In this document: piece by piece, positions 33,351 to 44,700 of the stretch
Numbering within the stretch: the stretch's first letter is position 1
Layout of the letters: each line of letters starts with the position of its first letter
NCBI RefSeq assembly: GCF_041381155.1
Contig: NC_091137.1
Span: forward strand, 27,077,351-27,141,350
DNA from: Argopecten irradians
Taxonomy: Eukaryota > Mollusca > Bivalvia > Pectinida > Pectinidae
Direction: 5' to 3'
DNA length: 64,000 nucleotides
The notes under the pieces: generated by a model
Told to the model about the DNA's origin: nothing
The model's input: the letters and a program-made list of their open reading frames with translations, nothing else
The model's database searches: none
Made by a program: the position numbers and the translations under genes

Positions 33351-35179
33351 ATGTATCGAGCAAACAGCGTTGTACCACGTCTTTGTCGCCAGCTACGAGC
33401 GGCAGCCCGCCAGCCACTGCGTTGTCAGTCCAACTACCCACTAAACCCGTGGTTCAGGATGCTGGAGAACAGGAAGCCGTGGTCTTTTCATGAAAACCGA
33501 AGCCATGAGTTTGACAAACATTTTCGTTCGATGTTGGATGAGATGGGCCAGATGACAAAGCTTGTGTTCGGTGATGCTATGGAGGAGATGCCACGACGAG
33601 GGAGACATGTTTTAGCCCGGTCCGAGGCCGCGGAGGTACGCACAGTAGGCCCTATGTTTTTTCTTGGCATGATTCACTTTGTTTGAATTCCATATATACT
33701 TTGAAATTGCTGTTTTGTAATTATGATTTTATTTTCTTAGTGTGATATGATATTTATGCACACTCTGTGATAAGCTTATATCGGTAATGATAAAACTATT
33801 TAAGAATGTTCCATCAGAAAAAAAAATGTTTGCAGACTAAATTCTAGAATAGTTTAAACATGTAGCACTATTGATTGATTGAGGCAGAAATGAAAGTTAT
33901 ATATCTATAGATACACGTGCATGTTTTTGACAGATATGGTATCGATTCGTACAATAATAAACATTTGATTCACCTCTAAAATTATCCTGTTTTCAGTTGA
34001 AATTCGACGATAAAGCATTTTCGTTGAAAATGAATGTGAAGGACTTTGAACAAGAGCACGTGAAAGTAAAAATCAATAACAACAGACTTGTTATCTCGGC
34101 CAAACACGAAAATCCTGATGGCAATGGCTGTGTCTCAAGAGAGATTACTCGGGAATTCCTAATCCCAGAGGTACGCTATGACATCATCATACAGTGTGAT
34201 GTAGTGACGAAACCTGGGGGTGTTCTTGAATCACCCAACGGCGATGTGTGTAGTGCACTGTAAAAGATCGTTTTGATATTGACCATCCTCGATACTCCAG
34301 GGGTTATCATCACTATCGTAAACTTATATACACTCTTTGACTAGGTAACATAGTAATATTGAAGTCATCTATTACGACAGTGATAGTAACGTCTTGATTA
34401 TAGAGGATTTCTTAGCTTACTTTCATGTTAATGTAGTTTCACTAGTTTGTCCATACATATATATAACGCAAATTAACATTTGTCTTAATGTGACCGGGTG
34501 GGATGTGTTGCTTGGTGTTTTCGGTGGCATGCTTCAGTGGTATAGCACTATAAAAAGGGCAAGAGTTCCACTATACAAGAAGACATAAAACGAATATACC
34601 GCAGTCTCCCAAAACACACACCTTGCACTACATTCACGCTACACACCGCATACACGGGAGGCCGTCATGACCCCGGCTATTGATAGGACGTTAATTATTC
34701 AACCAAACGGACTATGTATCACTGAGCTGAGTACATGATATATTGGACACAATATTATAGAATGAATTATTTCTCATCATAACGACCCTGCGAGGCATTC
34801 CAGGCCCCGATTTCTCGAAACAAACTTAAAAAGTGACTTAAGTCGTGAATAAATATATAAGTTACTTAAGGAGAAAAACTGAAGTTTTGACTTAAGTCTG
34901 CACTTTGTTTCGAGGAATCGACGCCAGGAATGGTTTTGTTTATGGAGACCAGATGCATCGTATAATCATAAAAGCTGCAGTAGCACTAACTTAACATTTG
35001 TGAAGTTCAAATGTGACTTTAAATTTGATTCTTATTTTCATTTTTTACAGAATATTGACGTTGAGAGTATGAAAGCAGTGGTAACAGAAGAGGGGTTGTT
35101 GGTGGTAAATGGACGGGTAAAAGGCGTTACCGAAGAATTGGAGAAAGTCATCGAAATCCAGCGGGAACCATTAGCATAA
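33351..35179 (+). CDS. Small heat shock protein, probably mitochondrial
   Basis: Exons 33351-33635, 33997-34170 and 35051-35179 join in phase 0 to 195 residues. The N-terminus (MYRANSVVPRLCRQLRAAAR) is Arg-rich, has no acidic residue, and looks like a mitochondrial presequence; localisation is inference. Residues 96 to about 175 form the alpha-crystallin domain (FSLKMNVKDF, VKVKINNNRLVISAKHE, REFLIPENIDVESMKA, GLLVVNGR). The C-terminus EKVIEIQREPLA has an IxI-type motif for oligomer contacts. Splice sites are GTACGC/TTTTCAG and GTACGC/TTTTACAG. ATG 33351 is used because upstream codons in the same frame (33309 on) lack a Met and would spoil the presequence. Two AATAAA signals follow at 35677 and 35687. 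Confidence 0.9.
34497..34706 (-). repeat. SINE-like dispersed repeat, reverse copy in intron 2
   Basis: The plus strand reads GCTTGGTGTTTTCGGTGGCATGC, ACTATACAAGAAGACATAA, CGCATACACGGGAGGCCGTC (separate blocks), the inverse of the family order. It lies in intron 2 of the mitochondrial-type small heat shock gene. Confidence 0.78.
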
Positions 35180-35676
35180 ATTAACTGGTGGTGTTTGTGC
35201 AGGATTTATGTGATTAGCATTGACACTGATATGGAGACACTAATGCATATTACAGAGAAGATGTGACAATCGAAAGGCATGGTATCAACAATGTGCGAAA
35301 ATAAGCAATTTACCAAATCATCGCATAATTTTGGATAACAAAAATCAATTAACAAGCAAAGAGTGTAACAACTTTCTGTATAAAGGGAGACAACTTTCGC
35401 AAGAGATCAGTAATACGACGTAGCCTTTCTGCCGATGAATGAGTCACGTGTGCAGTTAAAGATATCTTTTGGAAATCAAGATTTGATTAGTTAGTCATTA
35501 GTGTCTTTCAAAGATAATTAACTTTTAAAATGGATTGTATAGTTATTAAACATAGGAATCTTTATTATATTACCGTATACACGTAGAATGCTGTTAAGTG
35601 TGATGAACAGTACCCTTCCATATCGTGAAGTATTTTTTTTCCTATTTTGAATGTATTGTGATGTTTTTAAAATATG

Positions 35677-35692
35677 AATAAAAATGAATAAA
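35677..35692 (+). terminator. Polyadenylation signals of the small heat shock gene
   Basis: Two AATAAA hexamers, 10 bp apart, about 500 bp after the stop codon. Confidence 0.5.
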
Positions 35693-36049
35693 AAGTAAAT
35701 GCTTTTGTTCTGTTTCACATCCTCGTGCTGGTAGATATTAGATTCCAATATAGCAAAAAAAACTAAAACTAACCACAATCAATTTTAGGAACTGTGTACA
35801 ATATGTAATAAAATACTTTTGTAACTGGAAAAGTTATGCTACCTACCATTTTCAAAGAATTACACTCCATAAAAAATACTTCAAAATATATATATAAATA
35901 ATTTTTAATGTGTGTGCGTATGGCTTTGTTTATGCCTCGTTGTCTGCATAGCAGTCAGACTTTATCAATGATTTCTTGTTCTACTCGACGATGTTCTGAC
36001 AATAGTGATCTGTGAGTATCCGAAACTCGAATGATCAGTCAACCAACCC

Positions 36050-36550
36050 CTCCCCCAACACCTGGAATATCAATGTCCTTGAACCAAAACTATGATCTGC
36101 GATACGAGATCGATGAACTTTGACTCAAAAGAATGATAAGTTGTAGCCATTGACAGTGTTAAGCTTTAACCACAACGTCTATTCTATGATGAACCCTGAC
36201 CCGAAACGGCAATAACAGTTGGTTTCTGTATTCTGAGTGAAAGCAGGAATTACCCTGAACCCGAGACATTGATTGGTTGTGACCCGAAAGAAAAGTTTTT
36301 CCTTGACCTGAAACATCGATGACCTATATGGACCCTGACAGCTGTTATCTGTAACATCCAAAAATCAGGAATGATCCTAAATCTGAGTCATCGATCGCCA
36401 GTAATTAAGACCAGAAGCAAAGTTGTCTCGTGACCTGAAATAGCGATGACTTGCCGACCTGTGACCCCAGACAGCAATGCTCTGTAACCAAAAACATCGA
36501 TGGCCTATGACCCGAGACAGCCAATGTCCTGTGACCTGAGACTGGACGCG
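36050..36550. repeat. Degenerate tandem repeat
   Basis: Repeated blocks such as TGACCCGAGACAGC, TGACCTGAAACATCGATGAC and ACATCGATGGCCTATGACCC recur roughly every 30-35 bp with much divergence. Confidence 0.6.
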
Positions 36551-37584
36551 TCTTCTAACATGGCGACAATCATGACACTTAACTTGAGGCAAAAATAGTA
36601 TTGGCTAAAATGTGCCAGTCATTATCTTTGTACTAGTGTCCTGGGGCTTATCAGTCACGTTCATACGGTGTAGTGTCCTATAGATTTCCACAATGAAACC
36701 ATAGCAGTACTTATCGACTTCATTACATGATGGACATCTTCTCTTACGGATAACATAATCATTTCTTTTTACTCAAACAATATCAAATGGACAGTAAATG
36801 TTATTAGTTAAATTACAAGTTCACAAAGAAATACTACGCTAACTCTTTAACAGTTAAACATGTTTTTGCGTTTATATGCTTTGCTATACAAGCGATTAGA
36901 TTTTCTCATTTTTCTTTTTCTTCTTTTTCCCAATTTAATGATTATTTAGAGACGTGGTGGTCGAACACGAGTTTTCAGTAGCGCTTGAAAAAAGTGTATT
37001 GTATAGCTGTGACGTACACTGTACATGTATAGTGTGGACATTAGGGACCACCCACTCTGTACTCTAAAAGGTCAGACACTGCGCTGACCTCTACGATTCC
37101 GAAGTTTCGTTCAAAGTTTAGGCTATACAGTACGTTACGTGTTATCAATGGCCCACTACCTTTGCGAAACAAAAAAAAAAAATAAAAGTTTCTTAAAAAC
37201 AATAATAATGTACGAAAATTTATGTCAATGGCCTAAGAGAATGTTACAACACCAACCAAATGCAGGATTCTCTGCATAAGCTATGTTAACAGTGAAGATT
37301 CATGTTGCTGTAACCGACGCGGTGATAAGGACATCGTCGGAACACATAAAACGACCCGCGTTATATGTTAATAAGGTGGTGGTAAGTGTAGTACTAAGGG
37401 TAAGTTAATAACTTTGTGACTCTATAAAATTATCAATTTCGTTTAAAATTCCCATTTTGAAAATTAAAAGGGCAATTTAAAATCGTGCCTTGTTTTAAGG
37501 TGGATAAATACCTGGATATTTGCTGGTAAAAACCTTTAACGAATGGGCTCAACTGTACAACGAGCGTTTCGGAGGAGAAAGGAG

Positions 37585-37622
37585 TGGGGGGGGGGGGGGT
37601 CTGCAGTCAGGAGGGGGGGGGG
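37585..37622 (+). repeat. Paired poly-G tracts
   Basis: Two runs of 12-14 G separated by TCTGCAGTCAGGA; each is followed by a GTCTGC(A/T)GTCAGG copy, so a short duplication is likely. G-quadruplex potential is inferred. Confidence 0.85.
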
Positions 37623-38728
37623 GCGGTCTGCTGTCAGGCCTTCATAGACTTCAGAGAAATTTTAACAAATCATCGACAGATTAGGGCTGTGATTGACCTT
37701 AGAATGTGCAAAGAACATGGGCACACATTTTTGTTTGTTTGTCGAGTGGTATTAAAGATTTTTTCAAACAAATTCAACCCCGTCCAAGTGCTGTTTTTCG
37801 TTGTTTGTTTAATTAACAGTCATTGCAGTTTAAGACGCACATGATTTAAAAGTTTATGAAAGACGAATTACAAGGAAGAAAATCTTTATTATATTAATTT
37901 CATCCATAAATAAATCTTTGTTAATTTGTTGCACGTGATAAATTGCTAATTGACAGTTGTTTACGTAAAATTGGCCTATCCGACTTCGCCGGTATACACA
38001 ATCGTTACAAACCAAAGCGTGGTGATATGTAATTATTTATTGATATTAAATGTACAGTTAGCCTATAAAGATATGTAAAAGATATGATTTCATGATTTCT
38101 TTATTCACACAAAACAGGTCATTGTTCGTTAGCATACCTTGATAACCACCTGGTAAATGTTAGGTATTTCTAATGTATAGTTCATAATTACTTATATCTA
38201 TTAATGAGGTGATTCCCTCTATCATAATGTGAAAATCATTTGTAGGTATATACACGGAAAAATGTTTACAAAGATAATAGGGACAATGATGTTTTCGTCA
38301 ACAAGTTGGTTAACACGTTACCAATAATAGCATAATTACACCAGGTTTATTCGTAAACGTGGTCAACACAGCCGGCTTGAATACTCCTTGGTCGTAAATG
38401 TCTGTCACTTGACAAGTAAAAGCTGACCAACAGGAACTACACCGGTACTTCTATTTAATGGTCAGCTATGCACATGAGACAAGCAACACGCAGTATAATA
38501 TGACAAACGAGATCGATCATAATTTCGGCGCGGGCCCCATGCTTTGTCTCGTTGTCGACCGTGTTACGATACCGATAGGTGTGTTGTTATCGAATGCGCC
38601 GCGTAGTTGACGACGGTTCGGGATGTAACGGTACTCCTTGCAGTGTCTTCATGATGATACGGAAATAAGCGAGGCGTGACTAGTGTGTGGTGTGATAAAG
38701 GATTATAATTTTTCGATTTATTTATATC

Positions 38729-41700
38729 ATGGAACTGAAATCCATTTTAACAGGTAAGTTTTTCGATATTTTTGTCTCTATTGCCTCAACGGTACTTGTT
38801 TTGATATTATTATTCTCCAATGGCCGTGTCAAATGGTTTCATAATAAGTTTAGATAAATCATTTGTGAACGAAAACAATTTTACTGAAGATACTATTTGC
38901 TGAAGATACTATTTGCTGTACAAAAGAGTATTTCCTATTTTTTATTTATCAACAGTGTTAATATATGACCATACGGGATTTGTTTTTTTTTAAGTTGAAG
39001 CAGAAAATTGCTTAAGATGCTCCACCGCTGACAAATGGCATTTTTTCACTATCAAAACACGAGCAGACGAATGATTATTTTTCTTCAGTTACAATAGTTA
39101 CTTACTTTACACCATTACCACCATTGAAAAAATTGAGCTTCTAATTTTGCTTCAAGTTAAAAATATGAAGAATAATTAATTGCATCTCGAAAAAATTTCC
39201 GTGGCACTATATCCTATATATGGAATGAAGTACTGATTGAGCATGAACCAAAGGCGAAATAAATTATTTTATATTATTTTTTTGTGTTAAGTAGGCATAT
39301 ACATATGTATATACACGATTAAACACCAATTATTGTTCATATGATGAATATCGTTTATGCTCTGTCGGCGGTGGATCATCTTTAATTTGGGAAATCGAAA
39401 AAGAAAAGAATAGTTAGATTTAAAGTTAGATTTTAAGCGAAGAATATATATCACGTTAACTATTGACGTCTTTATCTGGTTAAAATCTAATTAGTGAATA
39501 TTTCATTTGAAGTGAGCCGTAATCATTTAATAGGTAAAAGGTTTTAGCTTGATCTCACATAGAATGCTGAAACTGCTATTGTAAAACGGTCTTCATTAAT
39601 TAATTAGTTATACCCTTACTAATTTAGTATTGTCTACGTTTGTATTATATGGTATACCCTTTAAAATTGTGTAATTATGTATATCCAACTGATGAGTCAG
39701 CAGACTGAAATAAAAACAAACGTGAATGTGTCCAGTTTTGTAACGTTAATGCATTTCTCATTATTGTATTCTAAATATAATGTAGATATAAGTTAATATA
39801 ATCCATATTGTAACGGAAGTAACAAATAGATGTATATATGTGTGCACATGCTGTATATAAATATTTTTGACTTTCAGATAAGATATCTTTTTTTTCTTTC
39901 AATTTAACATTTTCCCCACATATTGTCTGTGACAGGTCCATGGATCCTTGGTGTATTACGTGATAAGGCCATAAGTTTATACACGATTTGGCGCTAATTA
40001 ATAGTACCAACGCGCACTTGTCTCAAATATTACAATTTAATAACAGGAATAAGGGAGTTGACGCCGAAAAGCAAGTTTTCATGGAAAATGAATGTCTTCT
40101 TATTAGCATAATCTAGCTAATTATTTCACGGTTTTCTGTAGGAAGGTTCAGTATACGTTTGTACTAAAGTATATCACATATTGTTAATTTTGCTATATCA
40201 ATATAACAAGACAATTTCAATGTATTAATGAATGTGTCACTGTTTTCTCCACAGTATTCAATATATAGCTACAATTTATGTGGCATGCAAAAAAATAATA
40301 ATAAAATAAATAACTAAATTTAAGAAATCCAATAAAATCTATAAATAAATGAATAGTAAATTATACATGCAATCAAATAATTTCAATGGATAGTTAAGAT
40401 ACCGTTGTGTTTATTGTCTTTACATTTTCTTGTTATTTTTTGTTTTTGTTTGTTTGGTTGAGTGAGTTACAATAAACTGTTTTTACTAAGAATTTTTTCA
40501 TGGAAATGTTATCAGAAATAAGGTAAATCGTCTTTACACCAGTCTCCTTGTTAATTATCAGGTCTACCTTCCTCACATACCTATATGGTGGAACAATTTT
40601 GACGTCATTGATATTTATGAATGTATTATACAGTATATAGTATATCTTCCAGAGATGTAGACTCGTCATTCCATTCTCGGTATGCTCTATCTGGTATCTA
40701 TAAACGTTTTAGCATATTTTTGATGGCGACAGTTTACCTAGCATTAACTTATGTTGACATCATCGTATTGTATACCTGAACTTTTTATAGTGGACAATTT
40801 GTATTGTTTGTGTTACCGCTGACGTCATCATGATATTACACGTGTTACTGGTGTAAAAGTACATGGTAATCTCGCTTTTTTTGGAATCTCACATTTTTCT
40901 AATACGTAAGTAACACTTATTCTAAATGACGTGAAACCCCACGTTGTAAGGCAGAATGATTGTGTCTATTTGTGTCTAGTGGCATGAAAATATTGAGGTA
41001 AACTAAATTCTGTAAAATCAAATTGCTCATTGACATATTGAAATAAAATATAGTGACCATTTTGTTTAAATAAGATGAAGCTCAAACCAGTCCATGAAGA
41101 CCACCAAAGGGATAGTGGAAAATTGTCTTTAAAGCCGGTTGGTCTTAATACACAGGTTGACTTGTGTTGAAATTGTTTATTTCGGACCTAATAAAAGTGG
41201 TCGTATTAGCATGTTGCCTTTATTCTGTATTTACATAATACAGAGTTAACAGCCCTTCCGGGTAGTTATTTATTGTGATGTCATGTGCGAGCGTAACGCC
41301 AAACTTTTCGGTATGACGTGAATTGCGCTCACAAGATAATGACGTAACAATCGATACCTACCCATAAGGGAGCTAACTCTGTAATTTTCCTATATACAAG
41401 TATCTTCCTTTCTTTACAGTGACACTTGTTTTGGTATGTGCTGCCTGTGCTGATCCCTATAAGAAGATATGCTACTACACAAACTGGTCTCAGTACCGTT
41501 CAGATATCGGCAAGTTCCTCCCTTCAGACATAGACCCCTTTCTATGTACTCACGTCATTTTTGCGTTCGCAAAACTCGCCGGAAACCGGATAGTTCCCAT
41601 TGAATGGAACGATGAGACAGTACCCTGGAAGAAAGGCTTGTAAGTAATATTATGAAATCTAACTGATTTTTCGGCGATGTAAATTTCGAGTTTTTGTGAC

Positions 41701-44700
41701 AACTGACATTTTTGTCAACTATTTATTTTCGAGGAAACCTCCTAGTTTAGATTGTCACGATGATTTATTCGCATGCGGAAATAAGTTAATTTGCATTAAA
41801 GATGCTCCACCGCCGACAAAGGATATTTTTTCACTATCAAAAACAGTAACAGACGATTTAGTATTTTCTCAGTTACAAAAGTTACTTACTTTACACCATT
41901 ACCACTATTAAAAAGTTTTAGCTTCTGATTTACTTCAAGTTAAAAACATGAAAAATAATTAATTTTTGCACCCCGAAAAAATTCCGTGGCACAATATCAT
42001 ATATGGAATGAAGTACTGATTGCGCATGCACCAAAGGCGAACTAAATTATTTTATGTTATTTTTGTGCTAATTAGGCATATATATATACACGATTAAACG
42101 CCAATTATTGTTCAAATAATGAATATCATTCATGCTCTGTCGGCGATGGAACATCTTTAACCTGCATGCTGTAGAATCTTGTATTGCTTCAAATAAGAAT
42201 GAACTCGTCATAACGAAGTTGGTGGGAGCTGGTGAATTCGGGTATAAATTAAATACGTTAGAGAGATTACTAATATTGTCCTTGTATACTAGTTCGTGCT
42301 AATAATTAGAGGGACAATTCAGTGAAGCTAATTCTGTTACATAACTAGGAAACAAAATATGATATAAATGTATTGTTCTACATTCCTTATGAAACATATA
42401 ACATAAGATATCGACACGACAACTTTCACGATTGTAATTCCGTTGATCAATACGATTAAGCAGGTACAATTACTCCAACAATGTTAGAGGTATAGCACGA
42501 CGAGACACTTTTGATCATTACGTCGTGTCTAACCTCTAACAATCGAGGCAGGATTCACACGGCGCAGAAATGGGCTTGATATAAATTCAAAATTTCAAGT
42601 TGTGTTTACACTAACCTTTTATATCCTGAAAGAATTATCTCAAATCATGTTAAATCCAAAATTCAAAACGTCACTATTGCACTGTTATACCGAATTTAGA
42701 CATTTCTATACCCCCACCACTATTTGTAAGTCTACCCGGTCGCCATTTTTAATCGGTTGTTACAAATTACGGAATGGTGACGGAAAGTAAAAGTATCTTT
42801 AACTATGAAATATTTTGCAGTATTTCGACTAAAATGCATTAATTTATTTAAATATTTCCAGAATCAATCAGAACTAATAAAAAATACTTGTTTCCGTGCA
42901 TATAAACAACCTTGGTTACCACTATTAATATTATCTTTCCATTTGATACACCGTACAATAATTTGATAAACCGGAAGTGACGAAAATTTGAATAGGAATT
43001 AACCTAGATTATACAGCGATGCTATGGGTCAGCTCTTAAATGTGTGATTATTCCGTGGATTAATGTTATGTCATACCTATTCTTATACCAGGATGTGTTC
43101 ATGGATAACTACTGATTCACGCTATACATGTTTTTTGACATTCTGGTAAGTTTTTCACTTGGTAATTAAGCGTCAAAGTTCCGCTCTAATTCGAGGGCGT
43201 AACTTGCGAAGACTCGTATAGGGTTCGGGCATTAGATCTCGATATTGCACATCAGAAGTTTCTCAATATCGAGATCTAATATCATTAGATTAAGGTACAA
43301 TATGCACGCTGTATCGATTCCCAAGAAAATGGCCACTGAGGAGTTGATGAAGTTATTTCAGACAAAAACATGCATCTGATAAGGTAAACACACTACTGTA
43401 AGAGCGATTTGAGTAGTTCTAGACAACAAATTCTTTACAAAACTGGCAAGGGCCAGGGTTCGCAATTCAATACATCCGACCACTATGTGTAATTGCGGAC
43501 AGTAAGCGAGTTTGAACATCTCACATACATTTTATTACAGTGAGGCTTGTCTGGCATGTCATAGTAAAACCTAGTCCGCTAAACCTGCCTATATTATTAG
43601 GCTTTTAAAAAAATATATATATATAAATTAGGCAAAAAAATTTAAATTTAAAAAGCATGATAATATAGGCAGGTTAGCGGACTAAGTAAAACCAACTTAT
43701 CTAATTTCTATTAAAGGGACATGAACCTAAATAAACCATGTAAATTTGAGTAAAATACATATTTAAGACGTTTCAGATACCTTACTAAGTAATATATATC
43801 AGTTATTGCGCAAATGTGTCAAATAAAATAATTCCATCTTTCGGTATTTTGAACCGGCCCGGTCGAATTTTGTAACGACAGTATAGTAGTGTTGAACTGT
43901 AGTGATGACCTCCCACAATGCACTGCTCAAATATAGAATGTAAACAAAATGGTGGGTCAAAAACGTGGGTGAAGCGAACGGTGACACCCTTATATCCCTA
44001 CGGCCTAATAGTCCGAAGGTCCGGTCCAATAGTCTGAAGGTCCAATAGTCCGAAGGCCCTTTAGTCCGAAGGCCCGTTAGTCCGAAAATTAGTAAATATT
44101 GCAAGTTATATAGTTGTTACAATTAAAGTACAAGTATTTTCACGAAAACATTTTTGTGCAGTGCTGATCTGACAATTTATATGGACGGTTGGACGGCAAG
44201 TTGTCATTTCTTCATGGAGCATTGCGAGGTCAAAATTACATCAAAATAAAAAAATAATACTAAAACAGGTTTATATGTTATATTTTAAAAGATATCTCAC
44301 AAGCATACGAGCTTTAAGATGTCCGATTGTAATCCTTATGTACACTGTAATTTGATTGCATTAGTGTTAACGTTGCTCCATGAAAAAATGATGTATATAT
44401 AATCAAATTTTACCGAAAAATGACCTTTATTATACCTTATATACGTTATATTTTACAATATGTACACGTATTTTGCGTTTCTTCTCCTTTCTTTGACTTG
44501 TTTATTCTACCCTTAATGACAGAAATGGTCCGCATAATGATATTTTGGGGGGTGATGTTAAACCGGATTGCATTCTAAATTAAAATTCATATACTCTTTA
44601 ATATCAGATACGTTTACGTATTTCAAGATTATGCTCTTTTTTAAAATTCGCAACATTTCGTTGTTTATTATCATTTTTCATCAAATCTATAGTCACATAC

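Larger units (their letters stand above)
35180..38728. other. Intergenic region before the chitinase gene
   Basis: After the 3' end of the small heat shock gene it holds a degenerate tandem repeat (36050-36550) and two G-runs (37585-37622). The last 200 bp (38525-38680) are notably richer in CpG (GGCGCGGGCCCC, AATGCGCCGCG) and may be the chitinase promoter or 5' UTR. No other gene is recognised. Confidence 0.55.

Noticed and set aside
37584..37844. ORF starting in the poly-G region
   Set aside because: Open only because of G-runs (Gly codons); no homology or splice support.
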